A DNA stretch of 64,000 nucleotides. It comes from SZUA-430 sp965227535 (GTDB lineage: Bacteria; Pseudomonadota; Alphaproteobacteria; Micropepsales; Micropepsaceae). The stretch lies in contig OZ245761.1 of assembly GCA_965227535.1 (NCBI GenBank), positions 5,022,001 through 5,086,000 on the forward strand, given 5' to 3'. The notes under the pieces are model-generated. The model was not told the origin of the DNA. It ran no database searches and saw only the letters and a list, made by a program, of their open reading frames with translations. Below are positions 8,372-17,992 of this stretch, piece after piece. Every line of letters begins with the position of its first letter. Within the stretch, counting starts at the first letter, position 1. The position numbers and the translations under genes were made by a program.

Positions 8372-10018
8372 ATGTCCTCCGAATTGTCGCCGCAAGTCCC
8401 CGCAAAACCCCGTTCACGCGTGCTGATGGCCAGCGCGACCGTGCTTGCGCTCGCCGTCACCGGCGGCGCCGTGGCTGGCTTTGTGTGGGGCGGTGGTGGC
8501 CACCCCGCCGTTGCTGAATCGACGGTCGCGCCTGCCGGCAAGGCCGAGACGCTGGCCTCCGCGGTGACCGCGCCTGCGACGGCTGCGATCGGCGTCATCC
8601 CGCCCTCAACCAACACCGGCGCGCTCCCCAGCCTCGCCGACATCGTCGAGCGCGTCTCGCCCGCGGTGGTCAGCCTCAAGGCCAAGGTCACGGCCGAAAA
8701 AACCGCCGAAGTCACCGACGAAGAACTCGAGCAGCTGCCGCCCAGCCTGCGCGACTTCTTCGAACGCTTCCGCAAGAACGGCCCGCCGAACCAGCAGCGC
8801 CGTCCGCGCGGTGAAGTGCAGGGCTCGGGCTTCATCATCGACCCGACCGGCTACATCGTCACCAACAACCACGTCGTCGCCAACGCGACCGACATCGAAG
8901 TCGACTTCTCCGACGGCCGCAAGCTGAAGGCGAAACTCATCGGCCGCGACGAACTCACCGACATCGCGCTCATCAAAGTCGAACCGAAGAGCCCGCTGCC
9001 GGCGGTTACGTTCGCGGACGACGCTAAAGTGCGCGTCGGCGACTGGGTCCTGGCCGTCGGCAATCCGTTCGGTCTCGGCGGCACGGTCACCGCCGGCATC
9101 ATCTCGGCCCGCGGTCGCGATGAAGTCTCCGGTGCTCAGTTCACGGACTATCTGCAAATCGACGCCGCCATCAACCAGGGCAACTCGGGCGGCCCCACGT
9201 TCGACCTCGCCGGCCGTGTCGTCGGCATGAACACGGCGATCTTCTCGCCGTCGGGCGGCAGCGTCGGCATCGGCTTCGCCATTCCGTCGAACACCATCGG
9301 CCGCGTCGTGGCAGACCTGAAGAAGTCGGGCGGCGTGACGCGCGGCTGGCTCGGCGTGCAGATCCAAAGCCTGAACGAAGACGCGGCGCTCGCGCTCGGC
9401 CTTCCGGATGAAAGCGGCGCCATCGTCGCCGAAATCATCGAGGGCAGCCCAGCCGCAAAGGCGGGCGTGAAGCAAGGTGACGTCGTCCTGAAAATGAACG
9501 GCACGCCGATCAAGGACAACCGCGACCTCTCGCGTAAAGTCGCCGCCCTCCAGGTCGGCCAATCGGCGGCCTTCACCGTCTGGCGCGACAGCCGTGAGGT
9601 CAACTTGACGGTGACGATCGCCAAGCGCCCCGGTGAAGACCGCGTCGCCGGCAACAAGTCGAACGACAGCAAGGGCGACGCGAAGGACAGCGGCCCGTCC
9701 GCCGATGCAAAAGTCGCCGCGCTGGGCCTGAACCTGCAGACGATCACGCAAGCGGTGCGCGCCCAGTACGACCTGGATGCGACGGCCAAGGGCGTGCTCA
9801 TCACCGAAGTCGATCCCGACAGCGATGCCGCCGAACGCGGCTTGCGCCCCGGCGACCGCATCATCGCGGTGGCGGGCAACGAAGTGCGCGCCATCTCTGA
9901 CGTGAAGTCGGCGGTCGACGGCGCCAAGTCGGCAAAGCGTCCCTCGGTGCTTCTGTTCGTCGAGACGAACCGCGGGAAGGTCTATGTCCCCGTAAAACTC
10001 TCGACCGGTAAGTCGTAA
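8372..10018 (+). CDS. degP: Periplasmic serine protease/chaperone Do (DegP/HtrA)
   Basis: A 548-residue HtrA protease that degrades or refolds damaged envelope proteins. It has an N-terminal membrane-spanning signal segment (about 18-40). The trypsin-like domain has its triad at His167 (TNNHVVAN), Asp197 (LTDIALIKV) and Ser272 (INQGNSGGPTF). Two PDZ domains follow (about 330-430 and 460-545), with a charged low-complexity linker between. The ATG at 8372 is chosen over an upstream in-frame ATG at 8288 because AAGGAG sits 7 bases before it. The gene leads into a response regulator and kinase, suggesting an envelope-stress operon. Confidence 0.95.
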   Translation: MSSELSPQVPAKPRSRVLMASATVLALAVTGGAVAGFVWGGGGHPAVAESTVAPAGKAETLASAVTAPATAAIGVIPPSTNTGALPSLADIVERVSPAVVSLKAKVTAEKTAEVTDEELEQLPPSLRDFFERFRKNGPPNQQRRPRGEVQGSGFIIDPTGYIVTNNHVVANATDIEVDFSDGRKLKAKLIGRDELTDIALIKVEPKSPLPAVTFADDAKVRVGDWVLAVGNPFGLGGTVTAGIISARGRDEVSGAQFTDYLQIDAAINQGNSGGPTFDLAGRVVGMNTAIFSPSGGSVGIGFAIPSNTIGRVVADLKKSGGVTRGWLGVQIQSLNEDAALALGLPDESGAIVAEIIEGSPAAKAGVKQGDVVLKMNGTPIKDNRDLSRKVAALQVGQSAAFTVWRDSREVNLTVTIAKRPGEDRVAGNKSNDSKGDAKDSGPSADAKVAALGLNLQTITQAVRAQYDLDATAKGVLITEVDPDSDAAERGLRPGDRIIAVAGNEVRAISDVKSAVDGAKSAKRPSVLLFVETNRGKVYVPVKLSTGKS

Positions 10019-10092
10019 TGACAAGTGCTTGGGGACGGCCGGAGAACCGCCCCCACACGTCCCCTCCACCCCCCGAAGAGGACGCGTATCGC

Positions 10093-10770
10093 ATGAGAAT
10101 TCTTGTAGTTGAGGATGACCGCGAAGCCGCTGCGTACTTGACGCGGGGCCTGCGGGAAAGCGGCCACATCGTCGATCACGCCCCCGACGGTGAAGATGGC
10201 CTGCACTTAGCCATGGGCGGCAACTATGACGTTGCCGTCGTCGATCGGATGATGCCCCGCCTCGATGGCTTGGCGATGGTCCGTCGCATGCGCGACGAAG
10301 GCAACAAGACGCCCGTCTTGTTCCTCAGCGCGCTTGGCGAAGTCGACGACCGCGTGAAAGGCTTGCGCGCCGGCGGCGACGACTATCTCGCAAAGCCGTT
10401 CGCCTTCGCCGAACTGCTCGCCCGCATCGACGCGCTCGCCCGCCGCAACGGAACGGACGTCGTGGTGACGAAGCTCGGCGTCGGCGATCTCGAACTCGAC
10501 CTGCTGTCGCGCACGGCGACGCGCAACGCGCAACGCATCGACTTGCAGCCGCGCGAATTCCTGCTGCTGGAATACCTGATGCGTCATGCGGGCCAAGTGG
10601 TCACGCGCACCATGCTGCTCGAGAACGTGTGGGAATATCACTTCGACCCGCAAACCAACGTGATCGACGTCCACATCTCGCGCCTGCGCGCGAAGATCGA
10701 CAAAGGATTCACGGAACCTCTGCTCCACACGGTCAGAGGCGCCGGGTATTCGCTCCGTGCGGCCTCTTGA
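10093..10770 (+). CDS. OmpR/PhoB-family response regulator
   Basis: A 225-residue DNA-binding response regulator. The receiver domain (about 1-115) has the acidic pair in VVEDD, the phospho-acceptor Asp in VVDRMMP, the Ser of LFLSALGE and the Lys of YLAKPF. The winged-helix domain (about 130-222) ends VDVHISRLRAKID, typical of OmpR/PhoB. The start at 10093 gives the canonical MRILVVEDD N-terminus. A longer form from an ATG at 10018, overlapping the degP stop (TAATG), is possible and would add 25 non-conserved residues. The gene overlaps the following kinase by 14 bp. Confidence 0.93.
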   Translation: MRILVVEDDREAAAYLTRGLRESGHIVDHAPDGEDGLHLAMGGNYDVAVVDRMMPRLDGLAMVRRMRDEGNKTPVLFLSALGEVDDRVKGLRAGGDDYLAKPFAFAELLARIDALARRNGTDVVVTKLGVGDLELDLLSRTATRNAQRIDLQPREFLLLEYLMRHAGQVVTRTMLLENVWEYHFDPQTNVIDVHISRLRAKIDKGFTEPLLHTVRGAGYSLRAAS

Positions 10771-12226
10771 TGTATTTCGCACGGCGACGTTTCGACTAGC
10801 GTTCGCGTATCTGTGCCTGTTCGCCGTGTCGGTGATGCTCTTGCTGGGCTTCATCTACTGGCGGACGGCGGGGTTCATGGCCACCCAAGCCGACGAAACC
10901 ATCCTCGCCGAAGTCCAGGGCCTCGGCGAACAATACAAACGCCGCGGCATCATGGGCCTGCGCACCATCATCGTGGAGCGCGCCTCGCGCCCGGGCCAGC
11001 GCACGCTTTACCTCCTATCCTTCGGTGACGCGCCGCTAGCCGGCAATCTCTCGCGCTGGCCGACCGACGCGGTCGAAACCGCAAAGGGCTGGATCAATTT
11101 CAGCTACGCGCGCGGCATCGAAGAAGACCAGGAAGTGCGTCCCGGCCGCGCCGTCCAATCCCAACTGACCGGCGGCTTCAAACTGCTCGTCGGCCGCGAC
11201 ATGAAAGAGGTCAACGCGATCGAAAGCACGATCCGCTCGACCTTGCTCTGGGCGCTCGGCATCACCGGCTTCTTTGGCGTCGTCGGCGGTGTGTGGATCA
11301 GCCGCAACGTTGTGCGCCGTCTGGAAGTCATCAACCGCACCAGCCGCGAAATCATGTCCGGCGACCTGACCCGCCGCATCCCGATGCAGGGCAGCCGCGA
11401 CGAACTCGACGACCTCGCCGGCAACCTGAACCAGATGCTCGAACAGATCGAGCGTCTCATGATGGGCATGCGCGAGGTGGCCGACAACATCGCCCATGAC
11501 CTTCGCACGCCGCTGAACCGCCTGCGCAACAAGCTCGAAGGCGCGCTGATGGGCAACACGTCGCGCGACGAGCAGATGACGGCGCTCGAAAGCGCGATCT
11601 CCGAGGCCGACGGCTTGATCTCGACCTTCAACTCGCTGCTGCTGATCGCCGAAGCCGAAACCGGCGCGCATCGCGACACGCTCGAACTCATGGATTTGAG
11701 CGAGGTCATCCACGACATTGCCGATCTCTACGAACCGGCCGCCGAGGACCGCGGCGTGACGCTGCGCTTCGTCGCGCCGTCGCGCATCATGGTGCGCGGC
11801 AATCGCAGCCTCCTGGCGCGCGCAGCCGCGAACCTCGTCGAAAACGCGCTGAAATATACGCCGCAAGGCGGCGCGGTCACGGTCTCGACCGGCATCAATC
11901 AGCGCGACGACCGCCCGACGTTCTCCGTGCGCGACAGCGGCCCCGGCATTCCGGAGGCTGACCGCGAACGCGTGCTCGACCGCTTCGTGCGCTTGGAACG
12001 CTCACGCAATACACCGGGCTCCGGCTTAGGCCTAAGCTTGGTCGCCGCCGTCGCGCGCATGCACGACGCGGAGATCACACTCGACGACGCAAAGCCCGGC
12101 TTGCTGGCGACACTGATGTTCCCGGCAGTGGAAGAAAACCAAGCGGTTATCGCGGCGCAACCTCGGCGCGCTCTTCTTTCACCCACCAAAGCCCAACGAG
12201 CCCCAGAACCAGAAACACAAGGATGA
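10757..12226 (+). CDS. Sensor histidine kinase (HAMP, HisKA, HATPase)
   Basis: A 489-residue inner-membrane kinase partnered with the response regulator it overlaps. TM helices are at about 15-35 and 160-182, enclosing a periplasmic sensor of about 125 residues. HAMP follows, then the dimerisation/phosphorylation helix with His247 in ADNIAHDLRTPLNRLR, and an ATPase domain with N box (ANLVENALKYTP), G1 (DSGPGIPE) and G2 (GSGLGLSLV). Translation probably starts at the GTG 10757 inside the regulator's end. Downstream of degP, it may sense envelope stress; the signal is unknown. Its last 80 bp overlap the 3' end of the convergent MFS gene. Confidence 0.92.
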   Translation: MRPLDVFRTATFRLAFAYLCLFAVSVMLLLGFIYWRTAGFMATQADETILAEVQGLGEQYKRRGIMGLRTIIVERASRPGQRTLYLLSFGDAPLAGNLSRWPTDAVETAKGWINFSYARGIEEDQEVRPGRAVQSQLTGGFKLLVGRDMKEVNAIESTIRSTLLWALGITGFFGVVGGVWISRNVVRRLEVINRTSREIMSGDLTRRIPMQGSRDELDDLAGNLNQMLEQIERLMMGMREVADNIAHDLRTPLNRLRNKLEGALMGNTSRDEQMTALESAISEADGLISTFNSLLLIAEAETGAHRDTLELMDLSEVIHDIADLYEPAAEDRGVTLRFVAPSRIMVRGNRSLLARAAANLVENALKYTPQGGAVTVSTGINQRDDRPTFSVRDSGPGIPEADRERVLDRFVRLERSRNTPGSGLGLSLVAAVARMHDAEITLDDAKPGLLATLMFPAVEENQAVIAAQPRRALLSPTKAQRAPEPETQG

Positions 12227-13538
12227 CGGCAAAGCCCGCGCGCTGGTTCTGCGTCGCGCCCGTCACCACAGCGACCAAGAACGGCGCCATGAAAGCAGTC
12301 GCCTTTCCGGTCAGCGTGTAGAGCCCGTAGATCTCCGATACCATCGTCGTAGGCGCAATCCGCGCCACCATCGTGCGGCTTGAGGCCAAAACCGGCCCGA
12401 CGAACATCCCGCCCATGACCGAGAACGCCAAACTCACCTGCTCGGGAAACTGCGTGAACCCGAACACCGAGAACAACGGCCCGAGGACCGGCAATTGCTG
12501 CATGCGCAGGTCGTCGGTCACCGGGAAGAAGAACAGATACTCGTTCGGCGTCGTGCTGATCGAACCCAGCACGGCCAGCGTGAACACGAACAAACTGATC
12601 ACGATCGTCCGCTTCGACCCGATTTTGTCGTCGATCCACCCGCCGATGAACGACGTGAAAATCGGCACGGTCAAAACGATCAACGCATAGATCCCGATCT
12701 TCGACGTCTCCCACCCGAACACGCCGCTGAGATACCCGGCCAAGAACGCGAACACCGCGCTCATCCCGTCGGCATAGATCGCGCGCACGATCAGATAGGT
12801 CGCGAGGTTCCGGTAGTGCACAACGCGCGAAATCGTATGGCCCAACTGATTGAGCCCCTTGCCGATCGCCTGCCAAAGCGTGAGCCCGGAGTAGGGCAGG
12901 TCGGGCGTGAACAGCACGACGGGAATCGAAAACACGATCAGCCAGATGACCGACAGCGGCCCCGACAACCGCTCATGCGCAAACGGCTCGTCGCCGAACC
13001 AGGCCATGATGCCCAGCGCCGGGATCGCCAACCACACCATGAAGATCAAGAAGCTGCCGATATAATCGAGGCTGTAGGCGATGCCGCTCATGAACCCGAT
13101 GTTGCGCACGCCGGCCACGGTCGGCAGCATCGCGTTGTGATAGATCGCAGCGCATTCCATCGTGACCGCCGCAACGACGATCGCGGTGAACCCCAACGCA
13201 ACCTCGCCCGGCGAAACGAACCACAAGGCCGTCATCGCGGGGATTGCCAAAATCGAAAACAGGATCAGCCCAGGTTTGCGCGGCCCGTACGCATCGGCGA
13301 GCGCACCGAGAATGGGCGCGCACAGCGGAATGAGAACGCCCGCCATCGCTTGGCTGTAACCCCAGACGACTTGGCCTTCGACCGGATCGCCGACGACGTT
13401 CTTCTGAAAATAAGCCGCGAAGACGAAGATGTTGATGATGACGAAGTACGGACTGCTCGCCAGCTGATAGAGCGCCCACCCGAACTGACCCAGAAACCTG
13501 CGCCGCCGCGACAGATCCAACCCCAACTCAGAGCTCAT
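12147..13538 (-). CDS. MFS transporter, UMF1/Atg22-like
   Basis: A 463-residue major-facilitator-superfamily protein with about 12 hydrophobic helices. The loop after TM2 carries ALADAYGPRKPGL, the family's loop-2/3 signature. The overall layout (a hydrophilic loop after TM6 and the GWIDDKIGSKRT loop 8/9 motif) is that of the UMF1 group that includes vacuolar Atg22-like carriers. The substrate is unknown; bacterial members are often guessed to move amino acids or peptides. The ATG at 13538 overlaps the FAH-family gene's stop (ATGA), so the two form an operon. It converges on the kinase, with an 80-bp antisense overlap of both 3' ends. Confidence 0.85.
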   Translation of the reverse strand: MSSELGLDLSRRRRFLGQFGWALYQLASSPYFVIINIFVFAAYFQKNVVGDPVEGQVVWGYSQAMAGVLIPLCAPILGALADAYGPRKPGLILFSILAIPAMTALWFVSPGEVALGFTAIVVAAVTMECAAIYHNAMLPTVAGVRNIGFMSGIAYSLDYIGSFLIFMVWLAIPALGIMAWFGDEPFAHERLSGPLSVIWLIVFSIPVVLFTPDLPYSGLTLWQAIGKGLNQLGHTISRVVHYRNLATYLIVRAIYADGMSAVFAFLAGYLSGVFGWETSKIGIYALIVLTVPIFTSFIGGWIDDKIGSKRTIVISLFVFTLAVLGSISTTPNEYLFFFPVTDDLRMQQLPVLGPLFSVFGFTQFPEQVSLAFSVMGGMFVGPVLASSRTMVARIAPTTMVSEIYGLYTLTGKATAFMAPFLVAVVTGATQNQRAGFAVILVFLVLGLVGLWWVKEERAEVAPR

Positions 13539-14410
13539 ACGATCACGGTTTCCCCGGTTTCCGCTTCGCACATATTCTCAAGCGCGCCCACGCCGTCGAT
13601 CTCGACCCGCACCCTGTCCCCGTCTTTCAGCCGCACCGGCGGATCGCGCCAGTTCCCGACACCGGCAGGCGTCCCTGTAAAGATCACGTCGCCGGGCTCC
13701 AGCGTGAACGCCGCCGTCAGATGCTCGATCTGCGCGGGAATGTCGAAAATCATCTCCGCCGTCGACGCGTCCTGCATCACCTGGCCGTTGAGTAAGCACC
13801 GCACGCGAAGCTTCGAAACATCGGGAATCTCATCCGGCGTCACGATCCACGGCCCCGTCGGCCCATGCGTATCGAAGCCTTTGCCCATCATCATGGTGGG
13901 CGAGCGCTGCTGCCAATCGCGCACGCTGACGTCGTTCCCGCACATATAGCCGGCGACCACCTCGAACGCGCGCGCCCGCGGGACATGCCGGCAGCGCCGC
14001 CCGATCACGACGCAAAGCTCGGCCTCATAGTCGATCTTGTCCGACACCTTCGGGATGCGGATGGCGTCGCTCGGCCCCACGATGCAAGTCGCCTGCTTGG
14101 CGAACCAAACCTGGTGCTCCGGCGCCGCGCGCCCCGTCTCGCGGATATGGTCGCCGTAGTTCATGCCGATGGCCAGCACCTTACCCGGCCGCGGCACAGG
14201 CGCCTCAAGCCGCACGGAACCGAGAGGAATCCTATGCTTTTGGCTCCCCGCGGCCCGCCGCGCCTCGGCCAGGGCATCCGCCCCGCCGCGCAGAAACGCT
14301 GTCATCGTCTGCGGCAGATGCGGCGCCGCGGCCGCCAAATCGACGACCTGATCGCCCTCGACGAGGCCGATACGGCGGCGATGGCTATGCGTGAAGGTGA
14401 TGAGCTTCAT
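13535..14410 (-). CDS. Fumarylacetoacetate hydrolase (FAH) family protein
   Basis: A 291-residue protein of the FAH superfamily, metal-dependent C-C bond hydrolases, decarboxylases or isomerases in catabolism of aromatic-derived acids. The conserved segment begins KVLAIGMNYGDHIRE, followed by the metal-ligand motif DYEAELCVVIGR and the GDVIFTGTPAGVG loop. Such a length with a short N-terminal domain fits the ureidoglycolate lyase/5-oxopent-3-ene-1,2,5-tricarboxylate decarboxylase-like group, but the substrate cannot be assigned. Cotranscribed with the downstream MFS transporter, which may import its substrate (inference). Confidence 0.88.
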   Translation of the reverse strand: MKLITFTHSHRRRIGLVEGDQVVDLAAAAPHLPQTMTAFLRGGADALAEARRAAGSQKHRIPLGSVRLEAPVPRPGKVLAIGMNYGDHIRETGRAAPEHQVWFAKQATCIVGPSDAIRIPKVSDKIDYEAELCVVIGRRCRHVPRARAFEVVAGYMCGNDVSVRDWQQRSPTMMMGKGFDTHGPTGPWIVTPDEIPDVSKLRVRCLLNGQVMQDASTAEMIFDIPAQIEHLTAAFTLEPGDVIFTGTPAGVGNWRDPPVRLKDGDRVRVEIDGVGALENMCEAETGETVIV

Positions 14411-14717
14411 GGGACCGGTGCTGGAGCGGTGAGTCGGCCAAACTTAGAGCAAGAGCGGCCGCGAAAAGCACCATCGAATCGCAGATGCACAAATCGCCAC
14501 GCGAGTAAACGGTCAAAAAGCAAGACAGGCACAGGCTTTTTTCGCTGAGCTAGCCCGGAATTGCACGAAAACACACACTTCCCGGCCGTCTAGCATCAAA
14601 AAACCAAGGGAAAATGACGTTCTTTTGTAGATTGCTTAACGTCTCTCGTGTACATCCGCTGTGCAGACCCAACAGAGGTCGCACGTCACAACACCCAAGT
14701 TGAGGGGCAAAACCCAC
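14411..14717 (+). other. Intergenic region between FAH-family gene and HU
   Basis: This 307-bp divergent region must hold promoters for both the minus-strand FAH gene and the plus-strand HU gene. It is noticeably A/T-richer near 14570-14650. A TTGTAG at about 14625 and a TGTACA about 18 bp downstream could be the HU promoter, but the match is poor. I see no RNA gene or ORF that I would support. Confidence 0.4.
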
Positions 14718-15020
14718 ATGAGCAAATCGGACTTCATCCTCGCCGTCGCCAAGAAGGGCGACCTCCAGAAGGCGGAAGCCAAGCGCGTGATCGAACTTGT
14801 GTTCGGCACGATCGAAGCCAGCCTCAAGGGGCTGAAGGGCGGCGGAAAGCTCCCGATCGGTAATTTCGGCGTCTTCACGGTGGCGAAGCGTCCGGCGCGC
14901 ATGGGCCGCAATCCGCGGACCGGCGAAGCCATCAAGATCAAGGCGTCGAAGAAGCTGCGCTTCCGTCCCGCCAAGACCCTGAAGACCGCGGCGGGCATCG
15001 TCCCGGCGGCTCCGAAATAA
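14718..15020 (+). CDS. hup: HU-family DNA-binding protein
   Basis: A 100-residue histone-like protein. It has the HU/IHF fold: an N-terminal helix pair (MSKSDFILAVA, then KRVIELVFGTIEASLKGL), the beta-arm signature GNFGVFTVAKRPARMGRNP and a C-terminal helix after the arm. It binds and bends DNA non-specifically and compacts the nucleoid. The ATG at 14718 has GAGGGG 9 bases upstream. A strong rho-independent terminator follows, so it is monocistronic. Confidence 0.95.
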   Translation: MSKSDFILAVAKKGDLQKAEAKRVIELVFGTIEASLKGLKGGGKLPIGNFGVFTVAKRPARMGRNPRTGEAIKIKASKKLRFRPAKTLKTAAGIVPAAPK

Positions 15021-15038
15021 TCTGATACCAGTGCATTG

Positions 15039-15075
15039 AACGGCCCGGGCAGCGAAAGCGCCCGGGCCGTTTTGC
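15039..15075 (+). terminator. Rho-independent terminator of the HU gene
   Basis: A 12-bp perfect stem (AACGGCCCGGGC at 15039-15050 with GCCCGGGCCGTT at 15060-15071) encloses a short GAAA-type loop and runs into TTTT. It ends 24 bp before the glnE start, so glnE needs its own promoter or read-through. Confidence 0.9.
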
Positions 15076-15098
15076 GTTTTGTTGGCTATAAAGCGGCC

Positions 15099-17990
15099 AT
15101 GACCGACGACTTCGCGCCCCGCATCATTCGCGTCCCCGAAATCTTCGACGCCGGCCTCGCCGCCCGTACGCTGGAAACGCTGGGCGAACGGGCAGGGGAG
15201 GGCACAACGCGCGACCTGATCGCAGGCGCCGCCTCAAACAGTCCCTACCTCGCGCAACTGATGGAACGCGAAGCCGACCTCCTGCCGGAATTCCTGTCGC
15301 GCGATCCGGAAGAAACGCTGACCAGCCTGCTGACCTCACTGCCCGTCGATGACCGTCCGACGCGCGCCGACATGATGCGCCTCCTGCGCGAACTTAAGCG
15401 CCGCGCGTCGCTCATCATCGCACTCGCGGACCTAGGCGGCGTCTGGCGCTTGGATCAAACGACGCGCGCCCTGACGACGCTCGCCGACACCACGCTCGCC
15501 GCCGCGCTGCGCTTTGCGATGCAAGAGGCGATCGAACGCGGCCGTTTCGCCCCGCCGGACAAAGAGAACCCCACGAAGGACTGCGGCCTCTTCTTCCTCG
15601 CCATGGGCAAATACGGCGCCTTCGAACTCAACTACTCCAGCGACATCGACTTCAGCTGCTACTTCAACGCCGAACGCCTGCCCGTCGCCGCCGGCGTCGA
15701 ACCGCGCGAGTTCGCCGTACGCCTGACGCAAGACACCGTGGGCCTGATGCAGCAGACGACGGGCGACGGCTACGTCTTCCGCTGCGACCTGCGCCTGCGC
15801 CCCGACGCCGGCTCGACGCAAATCGCCGTCTCGACGCGCGCCGCCGAGAGCTACTACGAATCCATGGGCCAAAACTGGGAACGCGCCGCCATGATCAAGG
15901 CGCGCCCCTGCGTCGGCGACCTGGTCGAAGGTGACGAGTTCGTCGGCTGGCTCCACCCCTTCATCTGGCGCAAGTATCTGGACTACGCCGCCATCGAAGA
16001 CATCCACTCGATCAAGCGCCAGATCAACGCCCACTCGGGCAGCGCCGACAACGCCATCGCCGGCCACAACGTGAAGCTCGGCCGCGGCGGCATCCGCGAA
16101 ATCGAATTCTTCGCCCAGACCCAGCAACTCATCCTCGGCGGCCGCGTGCCCCAACTGCGCCGCGCGCGTACTGTGGACGCACTGGCGGCTTTGACCGAAC
16201 GCAACGTCATCACCGAAGAAACGCGCGCCGATCTGGTCACGGCCTACGAATTCCTGCGCACCCTCGAACACCGCCTCCAGATGATCGAGGATCAGCAAAC
16301 CCACACGATGCCGAAGTCGGCCGAAGGCGTGGACAACGCCGCCCGCTTCATGGGCTTCGCCCAAACGCAGGCGTTCGAAAGCACGCTGCGCGAACACCTC
16401 GCCCGCGTGCAGGAGCACTACGGCAAACTCTTCGAAAGCGCCCCATCACTCTCGCAAACGAAGGGCAGCCTCGTCTTCACCGGCGTCGACGAAGACCCGG
16501 AGACGGTGCAGACCCTGCGCAATCTCGGCTTCAGCCAACCGGAAGCGATCTCCGCCACCGTGCGCGGCTGGCACCACGGCCGCATCCGCGCCACACGCAG
16601 CGAAAAGGCGCGTGAAAAACTGACCGCGCTGATGCCGCTGCTCCTGCAAGCACTGAGCAAAACCGCAAACCCGGACATCGCCTTCACCCGCTTCGACAAA
16701 TTCCTAAGCGGTCTGCCCTCCGGCGTCCAAGTCTTCGCGCTGCTCTTCTCAAACCCGCGCCTACTCGACCTCATCGCCGAGATCGTAGGCACCGCGCCGC
16801 GCCTCGCCGACCACCTAGCGCGCCGTCCGGCCTTGCTCGACGTTCTGATCGACATCGACTTCCTGCGTCACCAGCCCGACCTGATCGAACTGCGCGAAAG
16901 CCTCGACCCGCTGATGAAGGACGCGAAGTCCTACGAAGACAAACTCGACGTCGCGCGCCGCTGGACGAAGGATCAGCAATTCCGCGTCGGCCTCCAACTC
17001 CTGCGCGCCGAAGTCGACGGCGTGAAAGCCGGCGAAGCCTTCGCCGACATCGCCGAAACCGTCACCGCCGCCCTCAACGACGCAACGATGCAAGCGACTA
17101 TCGCCGCGCACGGCCACGTCAAAGACGGCGCCATGGTTGTCATCGGCATGGGCCGCCTCGGCAGCCGTGAGATGACCGCAGCCTCCGACCTGGACCTGAT
17201 CTTCATTTACGAACACGCGCCCGACGCGACGGGGTCCGACGGCGCCAGACCGCTCGCGCCAAGCCTCTACTACGCCCGCACATCGCAACGCCTGATCTCG
17301 GCGCTGACCGTCATGACGGGCGAGGGCGGGCTATACGATGTCGACATGCGCCTGCGCCCGTCAGGCAACAAAGGCCCCGTCGCCGTCAGCTTCGAGGCCT
17401 TCGCCAAATACCAAGCCGACGAAGCCTGGACTTGGGAGCGCCTTGCTCTCACCCGCGCCCGCGTCATCGCCGGCCCGCCCGAACTCCGCGCCCGCGTCGA
17501 AGCGGTGATCCGCGCGGCCCTCACCAAACCACGCGACAACGCGAAAACGCTGACCGACGTCGCAGACATGCGCGCGATGCTCGACCGCGAACGCCCTGCC
17601 AAATCGCCGTGGGATCTGAAGGAGGCCAAGGGCGGCCTCTTCGACATCGAATTCATCGTCCAAGGCCTGCAACTCACCTGCGCCGCAACGCACCCGCAAG
17701 TCCTCCACGTCAACACGATGGAAGCCCTGCACGCACTTAAGGCCGCCAACTGCCTCACGCCGGAAGACGCCGCGCCCCTAGAAGAGGCCGCCTACCTCTA
17801 CCAAGGCATCACGCAAGTCCTGCGCCTCACGGTCGAAGGCAGCTTCAACGCGGCCGAAGCATCACCCTCTCTGCGCGCCCTCATCACGCGCATAGCGGGC
17901 TTGTCCTCATTCGAAGCAATCGAGGCAAAATTAGGCGCCGTCGAAACCGAAGTCCGCACACTGTTCGCGAAGCTGATCGCACCAGCGTAG
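15099..17990 (+). CDS. glnE: Bifunctional glutamine-synthetase adenylyltransferase/deadenylyltransferase
   Basis: A 963-residue GlnE, which adenylylates and deadenylylates glutamine synthetase in response to PII and glutamine. The expected duplication is present: an N-terminal deadenylylase nucleotidyltransferase domain (GKYGAFELNYSSDIDF, about residues 170-186) and a C-terminal adenylylase domain (GMGRLGSREMTAASDLDL, about 684-702), each followed by a helical GlnD-PII-uridylylase-like region. The ATG at 15099 follows the HU terminator and gives the family's usual length. A further in-frame start at 15036 lies inside the terminator and is rejected. Converges with the toxin gene. Confidence 0.96.
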   Translation: MTDDFAPRIIRVPEIFDAGLAARTLETLGERAGEGTTRDLIAGAASNSPYLAQLMEREADLLPEFLSRDPEETLTSLLTSLPVDDRPTRADMMRLLRELKRRASLIIALADLGGVWRLDQTTRALTTLADTTLAAALRFAMQEAIERGRFAPPDKENPTKDCGLFFLAMGKYGAFELNYSSDIDFSCYFNAERLPVAAGVEPREFAVRLTQDTVGLMQQTTGDGYVFRCDLRLRPDAGSTQIAVSTRAAESYYESMGQNWERAAMIKARPCVGDLVEGDEFVGWLHPFIWRKYLDYAAIEDIHSIKRQINAHSGSADNAIAGHNVKLGRGGIREIEFFAQTQQLILGGRVPQLRRARTVDALAALTERNVITEETRADLVTAYEFLRTLEHRLQMIEDQQTHTMPKSAEGVDNAARFMGFAQTQAFESTLREHLARVQEHYGKLFESAPSLSQTKGSLVFTGVDEDPETVQTLRNLGFSQPEAISATVRGWHHGRIRATRSEKAREKLTALMPLLLQALSKTANPDIAFTRFDKFLSGLPSGVQVFALLFSNPRLLDLIAEIVGTAPRLADHLARRPALLDVLIDIDFLRHQPDLIELRESLDPLMKDAKSYEDKLDVARRWTKDQQFRVGLQLLRAEVDGVKAGEAFADIAETVTAALNDATMQATIAAHGHVKDGAMVVIGMGRLGSREMTAASDLDLIFIYEHAPDATGSDGARPLAPSLYYARTSQRLISALTVMTGEGGLYDVDMRLRPSGNKGPVAVSFEAFAKYQADEAWTWERLALTRARVIAGPPELRARVEAVIRAALTKPRDNAKTLTDVADMRAMLDRERPAKSPWDLKEAKGGLFDIEFIVQGLQLTCAATHPQVLHVNTMEALHALKAANCLTPEDAAPLEEAAYLYQGITQVLRLTVEGSFNAAEASPSLRALITRIAGLSSFEAIEAKLGAVETEVRTLFAKLIAPA

Positions 17991-17992
17991 TC

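Noticed and set aside
8606..10069. 487-codon ORF antisense to degP
   Set aside because: Shadow of the protease; repetitive Asp/Ala/Arg composition and no recognisable fold.
12495..13949. 484-codon ORF opposite the MFS and FAH genes
   Set aside because: His/Arg/Gln-rich shadow spanning two unrelated genes.
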